DNA from: Flavobacteriaceae bacterium LYZ1037
GTDB lineage: Bacteria > Bacteroidota > Bacteroidia > Flavobacteriales > Flavobacteriaceae
Length of the DNA: 64,000 nucleotides
Direction of reading: 5' to 3'
Assembly (NCBI GenBank): GCA_003144015.1
Contig: QFWS01000009.1
Span: 1 to 64,000, forward strand
Below the pieces are notes generated by a model that was given only the letters and a program-made list of their open reading frames with translations, ran no database searches and was not told where the DNA came from. The position numbers were made by a program, and so were the translations under genes. Each line of letters starts with the position of its first letter. Within the stretch, counting starts at the first letter, position 1. Below are positions 36,689 through 47,700 of this stretch, piece after piece.

Positions 36689-37273
36689 TTATTTTTTCTG
36701 TTCTTTAATTGCTTTTTCAATTCTCATGTCAGGAATCAACCAGATGATTGCAACTAATATATAAATAGCACCACTAATCCATGCGTTAACAAAAGCAAAA
36801 ACAATTCCTAAAACATATAACACAGGTGAGATTTTACCTTTAACATCATTCCCTAATGCTTTTGCTAAAATAGCATCTTTGCCATGACTTTCAATAATGA
36901 ATTTTTGAAGTATAAAATATGCTATTGCCGCTCCTAGTAATACTACTCCATATAATGATAGAGTGGCATTAGTGAAATGATTTTCTCCCATCCAACCAGT
37001 TACAAATGGAATTAAAGATAACCAAAATAAAAGATGCATGTTTGCCCACAAGATTCTACCAGAAACATGATTAACAGTTTGCATCATATGGTGATGATTG
37101 TTCCAATATATAGCAATATAAATAAAGCTTAAAACGTAGCTTCCAAAAACAGGAAGTAAAGGTTTTAAACTTTCGAAATCTCCACCATGTGGCACTTTTA
37201 GTTCTAGTACCATAATGGTAATAATAATTGCTAAAACTCCGTCTGTAAATGCTTCTAATCTATTTTTAAACAT
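36689..37273 (-). CDS. TMEM175-family potassium channel (DUF1211)
   Basis: 194 residues with about six membrane spans. It starts with the family signature RLEAFTDGVLAIIITIMVLEL, close to the RxxxFSDxxxAI consensus that lines the pore of bacterial TMEM175 channels, though here the FSD reads FTD. It continues with SYVLSFIYIAIYWNNHHHMM and HLLFWLSLIPFVTGWM. Bacterial homologues form tetrameric K+-permeable channels in the inner membrane. It lies 4 bp after the PLP enzyme gene and 4 bp before bshB1. Confidence 0.88.
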   Translation of the reverse strand: MFKNRLEAFTDGVLAIIITIMVLELKVPHGGDFESLKPLLPVFGSYVLSFIYIAIYWNNHHHMMQTVNHVSGRILWANMHLLFWLSLIPFVTGWMGENHFTNATLSLYGVVLLGAAIAYFILQKFIIESHGKDAILAKALGNDVKGKISPVLYVLGIVFAFVNAWISGAIYILVAIIWLIPDMRIEKAIKEQKK

Positions 37274-37277
37274 GTAT

Positions 37278-38432
37278 TTAGTGTCTTATTTTATTTAATG
37301 CTTGTTCTATATCTTTTATTAAATCTTTTTTAGATTCTATTCCAAGTGAAAAACGAATCAGACCATTACTAATTCCTAATTTATCTCTTTCTTCTTGGCT
37401 TAATAACGCATGAGATGTTAGTGCTGGAAGCAACATGGTGCTTTCTACTCCTGCTAAACTCATCGATGGTTTAATTAACTCTAAAGAGTTTAAGAATTCA
37501 GAAGCATTTAAGTTATTGTTCAACTCAAAAGACAACATAGCTCCATAACTTTTCATTTGAGATTTTGCCAATTCATGCTCTGGATGGTCTTTTAAGCCTG
37601 GATAATAAACATGTTCTACATCTGGGTGATTTTGTAAAAATTTTGCCAGTTTCTTTGCGTTTTTACTTTGAGCCTTTACTCGTAAGCCAAGTGTTTTCAT
37701 GCTTCTTTCTAACATCCAAACCATAAAATCACTCAAACTACCTCCTAAGTTAATACCAACTTCCCAAATTTGATGAATATGTTCTTTAGATGCAGCTACA
37801 GCTCCTGCTAAAATATCACTATGACCTCCTAAATATTTAGTAGCAGAATGAATCACAATATCTATTCCTAGATCAATTGGGTTTTGTAATATTGGACTTG
37901 CAAACGTATTATCAATTGAAGCAACAATGTTATTTGATTTTGCTAAACTTGCAACAGCTCTAATGTCTGTAATAGTTAATAGTGGATTTGATGGCGTTTC
38001 TAAATGAATTAATTTTGTGTTTGACTGAATGGCTTTTTCAAAATCAGAAACCTGATAACCATCAGTAAACGTGTATTCTATACCATATTTTGGAAATTCT
38101 TTTCTAATAAAATTACTGGTTCCACCATATAACGGATTTTGGATCACCAAATGATCACCGGATTTTAAAAAGGCTAGAAATGTCGTACTTACTGCTGCCA
38201 TTCCAGAGCCAAAAATCAGAGCTGATTCGGCATGTTCTAAGGCTGCAATCTTTTTGGAAAGATATTCTTGATTTGGAGTATTATAATATCTTGGATATCT
38301 TTTAACTTCTACATCTTCAAATTGATAGGATGTGGACATGTAAATTGGCGAAACGGCACCTTTAAACTGCTCGTCTTTAATTTCTCCTGTATGTGTACAG
38401 ATAGTATTTAGCCCTAATTTTCCTTTTGACAT
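37278..38432 (-). CDS. Cys/Met metabolism PLP enzyme (cystathionine gamma-synthase/lyase family)
   Basis: 384 residues, standard length. Pyridoxal phosphate is bound by Lys199 in SATKYLGGHSD. Other family motifs are YSTSYQF-like YMSTSYQFEDVE, RYYNTPNQEYLSKKIAALE, LIFGSGMAAVSTTF, PLYGGTSNF, ETPSNPLL, DNTFASPILQNP and the substrate-carboxylate region (ESTMLLPALTSH ... LIRFSLGIE). It catalyses a beta- or gamma-elimination/replacement on cystathionine, homocysteine or cysteine; which one cannot be settled from the sequence alone. First gene of the operon with the TMEM175-type channel and bshB1 (4-bp spacings). Confidence 0.88.
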   Translation of the reverse strand: MSKGKLGLNTICTHTGEIKDEQFKGAVSPIYMSTSYQFEDVEVKRYPRYYNTPNQEYLSKKIAALEHAESALIFGSGMAAVSTTFLAFLKSGDHLVIQNPLYGGTSNFIRKEFPKYGIEYTFTDGYQVSDFEKAIQSNTKLIHLETPSNPLLTITDIRAVASLAKSNNIVASIDNTFASPILQNPIDLGIDIVIHSATKYLGGHSDILAGAVAASKEHIHQIWEVGINLGGSLSDFMVWMLERSMKTLGLRVKAQSKNAKKLAKFLQNHPDVEHVYYPGLKDHPEHELAKSQMKSYGAMLSFELNNNLNASEFLNSLELIKPSMSLAGVESTMLLPALTSHALLSQEERDKLGISNGLIRFSLGIESKKDLIKDIEQALNKIRH

Positions 38433-38495
38433 GATATGTATTTAAGTATACATAAAATTAAGAAAATAAGGGCTAAAAACTACTTTAATAATGTA

Positions 38496-40505
38496 TTAAA
38501 GTTTTATTATTTTTTTAATATCTACTCCTTCATCTGTTGAAATTCTAAAGAAATACATTCCGGATGCTAGTTCATCTAAACGAATTGTTTCCTTAATTAC
38601 ATTATTAAATCTGAAGGTTTTAATTGTTTTTCCTTGCGTGTTTAAAACTTGAATTTCATTTAGTTTTAATCCGTTTGCTAAAGAAATTGTCATTTGATTA
38701 TTAGTAGGATTAGGATACATAGATATATTAGACGCTAAGCTTACTTCATTTGTTGAAAGGACGTCACTTTCATATAATTTTACATTTCTAAAAAATGACG
38801 TAGCATCGTTATACCTTCCTCCTCCTGGATAATACAAACCATTATACCATACTTCACTATAGATATCATTTCCTGCTGTAAAGAATAAATAAGGTGCATT
38901 TCCATTAAACAAATCACCAATAGGAATGGAATAATGTTTATATGTAAATAAATCGGCATCTTGATAGGTGTCGTAATCTACATTGTAATTAACTGTGGGA
39001 GTTATAGATTCAGTTCCATAAAGTTTAAAAGCTAAAATGGGATCTAGTTGTAAATCGTTATCTATACCAATATAATGAGTCTCTCCATCTATAGTACTTT
39101 TAAAATCGAATTCTAATATGGTATTTGGAGTGATATTGTAATTTAAAGGTATGGCTTTCCATGCATTTACAGACACATGAATGGTAGCTCCTTGGTTATA
39201 ATTTATGGTGACACCACGATCTTCAGAAACATCGTAAGGTAAAACAGTTTCTGTATTGAAATTTATAATTGGCAATAATGGATCGCAGGCATCTGAAGCT
39301 GCAGGATTTGCATCAAGGTTCACATCTGTAAACCCATGACATTCATCTACATCATCGCAAATACCATCTTCATCGCTATCATTATAATAATCATTAGGAC
39401 AAGTATCGCAAGCATCTGGAATCATATCTAAATCTGAATCTACACCACCAGAACAGCCATATAATGTTTCTAAAACATTGCTAACAGACCATAAATTATT
39501 TCTATCTGCCACAGAAGAGTTTAAAGTAGCTTCCATTCGTGCTTTTTGACCTTCAGTAAACATCGCATAAGTAGAAGATGTATAATCCATCATATTCGTA
39601 TAATTATCTTTGGTCCCACAAGTAGAAACAGCACCTACACCAGGAAAATAATCTAAATCGCTTAACGAATTTCCTTGTGTATTTGGCGTGTCTGCAACAG
39701 CATCGTCAAAATTACAATAATATGGATCTCCATTACCACCAGCATTAGCCCAAATATGATACACATTTAACCAATGCCCTACTTCATGCGATAAATTATG
39801 ATACCAAGTTTGCCACATTTCTCCATGTTCTCCAAAAGCCCATGCAGACATAACATGTCCATCTAAATAAGCATTAGCAGGGCTATCGACACTTGGAGGA
39901 AATGTTGCAAATCCCGAGCTTGTACTATTGGTCCAAGATTGCGCAACAACATAAATATTGAAATATTTTTCTCTAGGCCAATGGTATAACAATCTCATAT
40001 TGCTATTATCTCCTTGATATGTATAGGTTGCATCTACTTGCCGATCGATACCATTTGTAGGGTTTCCATCTGGATCAAATTTAGCCAATACAAATTTTAA
40101 TTTTTTAGCTGTAAAGGCGCCACGAACTGGAACAAAATCTGGATCTATATTTTGATCGAAAGCAGATTCTCCAGCATAAAACACATTTAAAAGTTCAAGA
40201 GCTCTTTCAACTGCTTGATCTGAAATATTTTCTACTCCGTTATTATGAATAATATGAACAACGACTGGAATAATGTAATCTGATCCAATTTCAAGACCTC
40301 CTATATTTGAATTTCTTTCATATGAAGATGAAGGTATAAAGTTTTTTGTGAATTCTTCTAACTCTTGATAAGCTGGATTGTTTTCAGGTCTTAATGAAGG
40401 GTTTTCATTATAAATTTTTTGCTGATATTCTTCTTGAGCACATTGTTTTTGTGCAGAAACACCATAGCAGACTAAAACACTAAATAATAGTAATAGTTTT
40501 TTCAA
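38496..40505 (-). CDS. Secreted M43 (pappalysin-type) metalloprotease with T9SS sorting domain
   Basis: 669 residues. After the signal peptide (LFSVLVCYGVSAQ) comes a propeptide-like stretch, then the M43 catalytic domain with the zinc motif HEVGHWLNVYH (His240, Glu241, His244, His250) and the Met-turn NMMDY. Conserved Cys pairs surround the site (YYCNFDDAVADTPN, VSTCGTKDNYTN). Calcium-binding thrombospondin type 3-like repeats (DSDLDMIPDACDTCPND, DSDEDGICDDVDEC) follow at ~353-395. Then comes a beta-sandwich of unknown role, and a type A T9SS sorting domain in the last ~75 residues (SMYPNPTNNQMTISL ... GMYFFRI ... IKKIIKL). A secreted, Ca-stabilised protein-degrading enzyme is expected. It has 262 bp upstream with no clear promoter. 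Confidence 0.92.
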   Translation of the reverse strand: MKKLLLLFSVLVCYGVSAQKQCAQEEYQQKIYNENPSLRPENNPAYQELEEFTKNFIPSSSYERNSNIGGLEIGSDYIIPVVVHIIHNNGVENISDQAVERALELLNVFYAGESAFDQNIDPDFVPVRGAFTAKKLKFVLAKFDPDGNPTNGIDRQVDATYTYQGDNSNMRLLYHWPREKYFNIYVVAQSWTNSTSSGFATFPPSVDSPANAYLDGHVMSAWAFGEHGEMWQTWYHNLSHEVGHWLNVYHIWANAGGNGDPYYCNFDDAVADTPNTQGNSLSDLDYFPGVGAVSTCGTKDNYTNMMDYTSSTYAMFTEGQKARMEATLNSSVADRNNLWSVSNVLETLYGCSGGVDSDLDMIPDACDTCPNDYYNDSDEDGICDDVDECHGFTDVNLDANPAASDACDPLLPIINFNTETVLPYDVSEDRGVTINYNQGATIHVSVNAWKAIPLNYNITPNTILEFDFKSTIDGETHYIGIDNDLQLDPILAFKLYGTESITPTVNYNVDYDTYQDADLFTYKHYSIPIGDLFNGNAPYLFFTAGNDIYSEVWYNGLYYPGGGRYNDATSFFRNVKLYESDVLSTNEVSLASNISMYPNPTNNQMTISLANGLKLNEIQVLNTQGKTIKTFRFNNVIKETIRLDELASGMYFFRISTDEGVDIKKIIKL

Positions 40506-40767
40506 AATAGCTGGTTTTAAATTAATAATTCGTTTAAATAATACTATTGTATTTCAGTAAAAAATAGATTCTTACAGAAATATTATTATGGAATAAAGCT
40601 AAAGCATTACATCTATAACAAAAAACGCTATTAATTTGAAAATGGAGAAAATTAATTATTAAGAGGATTTCAAATATACTAAATTCATTTAAATACCACC
40701 ATTGCTATATAAACAATTATATAAAAACAACAATTTATTGGTTTACATATAAAAAATTATACAGTTT

Positions 40768-41739
40768 CTAATGTAGAGGACTTTGTGTACATGGACAGTC
40801 GCTAATCCCTTGTAAAAAGTCTAAACCAATAGTTACCATATGCGTTCCTGAATTATATCCAGCTAAATCATTGGTTGTAATTTGATATGCATACGCAAAA
40901 TAGAAATTAGATTTCTTTACTCCAACCATAGGGCCAATATTTAATGGTTTTAACACCTGGTCATTTAGGAAGCGATATGAAATACCTCCCCAAAAATAAT
41001 CTTCTCTTCTATCGTACTTTCTAATCTTGATATTAATATCTGTACTTGAACGATTGTCACTATCGAAGTATTGAAAAAAGACTGAAGGTTCAAATTCCAG
41101 TTTTTTATTGGTTTTACTTTGAATTCTTATTCCTGAATATATTTGATAGTTTAAAAGTAAATCGGGTTCAATTCCTGTAAAATTATCAATATCTTTTGGT
41201 AAGAGGTTATTCGCATTTAAACTAAAGTAGAACCCTTTATTTCTATATAAAACACCAACATCAAAATTATTATTTGAGATGGCTCTATCATCCGTAACAC
41301 GTGGATCAATTATAGGTGTTTCATAAGTTGGTTCAAAGTTATTAATATCAATTCTGAAACTATTTAAATTATATGAAATACCAAAAGACAGATATTGCTT
41401 TGAATAATAGTCTAAAATTAAGTGATGCGCAAAAGACACTTTTAATCCTTTCTGAATGGTATTTCCATTCTTATCATTATACAATGAAACTCCAACTCCA
41501 GAACGACTAGCTATTCTAAAATCGGCATAAATAGATTGGTTGTCAGGGGCTCCTTTAATACCAACCCATTGTGTTAATCCATTGGCTCTTATTTTTAAAT
41601 TGTCGCCAATTCCTGCAAATGTTGGAGAAATTACAAAAGGATTATCTGCTAAGTATTGAGTAAATACCGGTAAATTTAACTCTTGACTATAACTTTGTGT
41701 TATAATTAGAAAAAGAGAGTATATAATTAGTTTTTTCAT
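40768..41739 (-). CDS. sprF: PorP/SprF-family outer-membrane protein, SprB partner
   Basis: 323 residues. Signal peptide (LFLIITQSYSQ) then LNLPVFTQYLADNPFVISPTFAGIG, the hallmark start of PorP/SprF proteins. Amphipathic beta strands follow (SGVGVSLYNDKNG, LSFGISYNLNSF, KGFYFSLNANNLLP, KLEFEPSVFFQYF, FYFAYAYQITTNDL, HMVTIGLDF). The family forms a 14-strand barrel that binds a T9SS cargo protein at the cell surface. In F. johnsoniae, SprF is needed to deliver SprB. Here it lies 41 bp downstream of the SprB-like gene, in the same order, so the symbol is assigned by similarity and synteny. Confidence 0.85.
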   Translation of the reverse strand: MKKLIIYSLFLIITQSYSQELNLPVFTQYLADNPFVISPTFAGIGDNLKIRANGLTQWVGIKGAPDNQSIYADFRIASRSGVGVSLYNDKNGNTIQKGLKVSFAHHLILDYYSKQYLSFGISYNLNSFRIDINNFEPTYETPIIDPRVTDDRAISNNNFDVGVLYRNKGFYFSLNANNLLPKDIDNFTGIEPDLLLNYQIYSGIRIQSKTNKKLEFEPSVFFQYFDSDNRSSTDINIKIRKYDRREDYFWGGISYRFLNDQVLKPLNIGPMVGVKKSNFYFAYAYQITTNDLAGYNSGTHMVTIGLDFLQGISDCPCTQSPLH

Positions 41740-41780
41740 TTTGATTCGTTTTTAATTATAAATATTAACCCGTATTTAAA

Positions 41781-44700
41781 TTATCTGTAAAGTGTAAAGT
41801 GACCTACAAAACTTCTATCGTCTTTAGGGTCGTTTAGCCTAACAACATACCAGTAATCTCCAGTAGGGAGTTCTTCTCCGTGATACATCCCATCCCAAGT
41901 CTGACCTATTCTTAAGCTTGCAACTTTTCTACCATAACGATCGAAAATATCGAAATCTAAGTTTGGATAATGAATGGTACATCCAGGCGCCCAACCATCT
42001 AAAACACCATCGCCATTTGGAGTGAAGTAATTAGGTATACAAACATCTACAAAGTCAAAATGTCTTGAAGCAACAGCCATACAACCATTACTGTCTGTAA
42101 CCGTTACTGTGTATGTTCCAGATTCAGTAATAACAAAGACATTGGTACTTCCATAATCCTCTCCATTTAATGTGTAAACATAATCGCCAGAACCACCAGC
42201 TGCTATTGCTACTATTTCGTTTATTTCACCATCGTTTAATACTAAGGTTACAGGGTCGAAAGTAGTTATGTCGAAAAGAGGAGTTCTTTGTATACAACCA
42301 TTGGTATGTCTAACATCTATAAAATGTCCAGTTCCAGGAATTACATCCATAAAAATATTACTCGCTTGGTAAGTGCCCCCATTTAATGAATAATCTAAAT
42401 CGTCAAGATTCACATTACTATCATCAACAGAAACTCTAACAATATTACTAGGTGCATTATTAACACATTCATATTCTATAGTAACCAAAGGATTAATTCT
42501 TACAGATTCAGGGAAAGTAATATTCCATTCAGATTCACAACCAGAACTATCACGAACATAAACCATATGATCTCCACCACTTAATCCAGTAAAATCAAAC
42601 TGAGTTTGTCCTGGAGCACCTGTAGTATAAGGCCCATTATAATCGTCTATACTTACAGAGTAAGGAGGAGTTCCTCCAGCAATATCAATACTAAATTCAC
42701 CATCTAAATCTCCCTCACAAACTTCTGGAATAATCGTTGAAGGAACGATAGTAATTATTACAGGTGCTGGTTCGTTAATTGTAAAATTAAGTGTTAAGTA
42801 GCATCCTAATTCATCTTGAACAATCACATCATAAGTCCCTGGTTCTAAGTTTTCAAAAACATTAGTGTCGAAAAACTGATTCAATTGTGGAGAAATAGCA
42901 TATTTAATAATACCTGTTCCGCCTGAAGCATTGATTGTTACAGATCCATCATTAGCTCCGAAACATGTAACATCTGTTACTGTAAATGGCGCTATCAAAG
43001 GTGCCGAAGGCTCTGTAATTGTAAAAGGAGCAGTCGTCGTTAAACAATCACCACTTACTACTTCTACTTGATATGTTCCTGCAGGAAGTAAGGTAAATAC
43101 ACCTGGGCTATTTTGAGTAGCAGGAATTGGGTTACCTAAGGTGTCTTGTAAAGTATATATATAATTTCCTAAACCACCTTGAGCTGTTGCTACAACAACT
43201 CCAGTAGAATCTCCTGCACAATTAATAGTTGCATTAGTTAAAGATAAATTTAAAAGTAAATCTGGTAGTGGATCAATAGTTATTTCATTAGAAACAATCG
43301 CCAAACAACCATTCGCATCCTGAACATAATACTCATGTGTTCCTACTGGAACAGAGAATGTTGTTGAAGTTGCAAACGAACCTAAAATTGGTGTAAAACT
43401 AGGGTTATCACTATAAGTATATGTACCAGTTCCTCCAGTAGCACTTAATGTAAGTGTCGCTTGTGTAAGACATGTTTGAGATGTTTCACTTACTAAACTA
43501 GCTTCTATTGGTGTTGGTTGTGTGATTACTATATCTGCTGAAGTAAAACTACAGCTGAATGCATCTGTAACAACAACTTGATAAATTCCAACTCCTAACC
43601 CTCCAAATATTGGTGAGGATTGAGGTCCAGAAGAACTAGTAGTAGGCGAAATCATGTTAAGTGTATATAAATAATCACTACCTGAACCACCTGTTGTAGC
43701 TGATACCGTTATAGTTGCATTGGCATCATCAAAACAAGATAATAAAGTGGTACTTGCTGTAGCAGTTGCATCTATAGGATTTGGTATATCTAAGGTCACA
43801 GTGTCGGAAGCTATACAACCACCAGCATCCATAACATTTACTGTATAAGTGCCAGCTGCTAAGTTTTCAAACGTGCCATTTGTAGAGTAAGGGACGGTTG
43901 CTGCTCCTGTTAATTCATATTGATAAGTTCCCCAACCACCAGTGGCAGTTGCTGTAATGGTTCCTAAATCATTGGTACAGGTCACGTTTGAAGTCTCTAA
44001 TGCCACAACAGCTAAAGGCTCAATTGGTGACATAATAGTTACAACATTAGTTGTTGTAACACAAAACGGACTCGCTGTTTCTGTAACCTCAACGGTATAA
44101 TTTCCTGCCAATAATCCTGTAATAGCTTGAGGGTTTGTACTTGTATTAGCTGCAATTGGTCCTAATACTGATGTAGCAGTGTTATCAAAAACTTCATAAG
44201 TATAAGCTCCAGAATAACCACTTACATTAATTTCTATGGCACCATTATTATCTCCAAAACAAGTAACAGCATTAGTAGCTGTCGCAACAACATCAACCGT
44301 ATCGAATGGCGAAACTGTATATGCTGCAGTAGCCATTGTACATCCTGTATCTAAATCGGTTACTAAGAAATAATAATCTCCTGGCATTGTAACGGTAAAG
44401 ATGTTTGAAGCTTGTGGTGTACCACCTGGCAACATTTGATATTCAAAATTCCCAGAACCTCCAGTAACAATAATTTCAATAGAACCTGTGTTATTACAGT
44501 CTATAGGGGTCGATTCAACAACAGTTGCAGCAGTTAAAGTAGGTAAAGGTAAGATAGATACTGTGTTTGTAGTAATACACCCATTGGCATCTTTCACATA
44601 AATAGTAATCGTTTGTGTACTTCCTGTATCAATAATATTGAACACATTTGAAGTAAAATAATTCGTACCATCAATACTATAAGTATAAGTACCTGTTCCT

Positions 44701-47700
44701 CCAACTTCAGTGATTGTTAAAACAGAGGTGTTTACTGTACCATCGGCAGCACATGCAAAATCGGTTGCTGTTCCCGAAACGGTGAGCATTGTTGGTTCTC
44801 CAACTGTAACATCCATAGTATTTGAACAACCTCTACCAGAATTTACTTGAACTGTATAAGTTCCTGCAACTAATCCAGTAAACACATTCGAATTTTGAGG
44901 AGCTACAACAATTGGAGCTGTTATTTCATAAGTATAAATAGGGTTGTCGTTTCCAGCATCTAAAGTAACTGTTATCACGCCTTCGTTACTTCCATTACAA
45001 CTCACATCTGTAACAGATGTCGTAAAAGATACAGGAATTGCAGCATCTAAAGTAATGGTCGCATCCTCAGTACAACCTGTTGTTGCATCAGTAATCGTTA
45101 CCGTATATGTTCCCGAAGGCACTCCAGAAAACACATTACCTAATAGTGTAATAGAAGCAGGATTTGGACTAATAGAATAAGTATATGCACCTGTTCCTCC
45201 TAGAGCTGTCACTGTTATTTCACCATCATCATCAGAACAGGTTGTAATTCCTGTTACTGCTGGAGTAATACCTAATGGTGGCTCAATAACAACACTTACA
45301 GCATTTTCACATCCATTCACATCTCTTACTACAATTGTATGACTTCCAGAGTTTAAATTTGAGATTGTAAATGGAGTCGTTTGCGATTGAAATGCGCCCC
45401 CATCAATACTAAAAGTATAAGGTGGCATTCCAGCAGTAGCTAACGTAACATCAATTTCAAAATTACCTTCAGAAGTATTACATTGATTATTCACTGTAGC
45501 CGAAACAACTGGTGAAGGGTCCATTGGTAATACTAAAACTGGTGTTGTTTTAATACATCCGTAAGCATCCATCGCATGCACATAATAACTATTAGCATCC
45601 ATATTGAATACATTGGCAGAAGCCCAAGAAGGGTCTGTTGCAACTGGTGGCGTTGCTATGGTTGTGATTTGATACATATATGGTGGTGTTCCATCTGTAG
45701 CAATAGCGCTTATAACACCAGAATTTGGATGACAATTCGCATTTTGATCGACTGTAGCAGTCAAGCTTAATTCTATAGCCGACTCAGTAATATTAAAAGG
45801 TACTGTTACCACACTACATCCTGTATTAGGTCCAGAGGTTTCACTAATTAATACAAAATAATTCCCAAAAGGTAAAGGCCCTAAATTCGCAACAGGTAAA
45901 GTACCATTGGCTGGTACTGTTCCAGTTCCACTAATTCCGGTTGTTACTAATGTAAAAGAATCAAATATCTCATAAGTCACATTAGTAGCTGAAGCATACG
46001 TACTATTGATAGTAAATGATACATTACCATCTGCGCTACCAGTACATGTAATATTATTCGCTGTTACAGCTGTTGCTGTTAATGTGGAATTTGTTGGAAT
46101 TGGACTCGTTGCTGTTTCATAGTAACTACAACCTGTAGAAGCATCAAATACAATAAACGTATAAGTAACACCCGGTAATAAATTAGAAAAAGTAGCACTT
46201 CCTGGAGTCAATTCTGGAATCCATGATCCACCAGGAGGAGTACCAACTGCTGGATAAATACTAAAGTAGAATGGGCCAGGACTAATTAAAGTGGTTCCAA
46301 TAGTTACAACGGCTTCACCACCTAAAAGACAGTCGGCTGTTGCGGTAATATTAATATCTAAATCATCTGGTGGAGATGCAACAAGTACATCTTGAACCAA
46401 AATAGAACAGCCATTAGCATCAACCACATTAATTTGATATAATCCGAAATCAACAACATCAAAACTAACCGATGTTGATCCTGTAGTATTTAATTCAGAA
46501 TTAGAATAACCATTCGTTCCTGTTACAAAATAATTATAAGGAGGTGTTCCTCCTGTTACACCATCGACTATAACAGATCCTTGTGAAACACCTAGAGGTC
46601 CACAAGTAATATCTACAGCATGATAATTTACTACAATTGGTGTTGGTTCTGCAATGATTATAGTTGCAGTATCTGTACATGAATTATTATCGGTTAAAGT
46701 AATGGTATAAGAACCTGCTGAAAGACCCGAGGTTTGTGTACCATAATCAGTTCCTGTTGTTGTATTAAACACATTAATAACATAAGCTGGCTCACCAACT
46801 GTTGTATTTATAACCACATCTATAGCTGCATTTTCATCACCATGACATAAAATAGGTTGGATTTGAGTTACAGAAATAATTTCAGGCAGCGTAAGAGCAT
46901 CAATTATATTGACACCTGAAAGTGACGTACAACCTTGAGCATCTGTTATTTGAAATTGATATGTTCCGTTTGTTGCTGTAGTATATGTAAATGGCGAACC
47001 TGTTGTACCTAAGGCAGTGAATGCTCCTCCATTTATAGAAACTTCGTAGGTATATGGAGCATAACCACCAGAAATAGTTCCAGTAATAACGGCATCTGGC
47101 GATGAAGTACAATCTAAGTCTTTAGTAACAATAGTATTAACTGTTAATTCTGAAGCTATAGTTTCAGCTGGTAGTGTAAAAGTACAACCAAATGCATCTC
47201 TTACTATAATTGTATAAGTACCAGGAACTAAATTGTTAAAAATATTATTTGAAGTAAATGGTGCACCATTAATACTATACTGATAAGGTGGCTGACCACC
47301 AGATGCAGTCACTTCAAGTGTTGCTGCATTGGTTGCATCATAACAATAATTTGAAGTTACATCAATTGATGCTGTTGGGCTTGTAGGAACTGTTAAATCG
47401 AATGTTGTTGAAACCGTACATCCTTGAGCATCAATAACTGTTGCTGTATAAGTTCCTGTTTGCGTTAAATTAACAAAAGTATTACTAGCCTGTGCAGGAA
47501 GAACTGTACTATCTGGCAAAGTAAGACTATAGGTGTTTCCTCCCCATCCTCCAGTAGCATTAATAACAACTTGTCCATTTCCATTACAGGTAATTGGACT
47601 AATTGTAGTTGTGATACTTAAAGCAGAAGTTGGTGCATCTACAGTTAAGGTTGCAGTCGCATCACAGTTTGTTGTGGTATCTGTAACAACAATGGTGTAA

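Noticed and set aside
36685-36720. Longer N-terminus for BshB1
   Set aside because: The extra Lys-rich residues overlap the upstream channel gene and are absent from the family's normal start at MKLDILAFGAHPDD.
40671-40678. TATATTTG on the minus strand as promoter of the M43 protease
   Set aside because: The -7 element fits, but it is ~166 bp from the start codon and no -33 TTG lies at the right distance, so the call is too weak.
44944-45770. Plus-strand open frames inside the SprB-like gene
   Set aside because: They are low-complexity antisense frames opposite the repeat array and have no start context or homology-like motifs. Similar antisense frames elsewhere in the window were rejected for the same reason.
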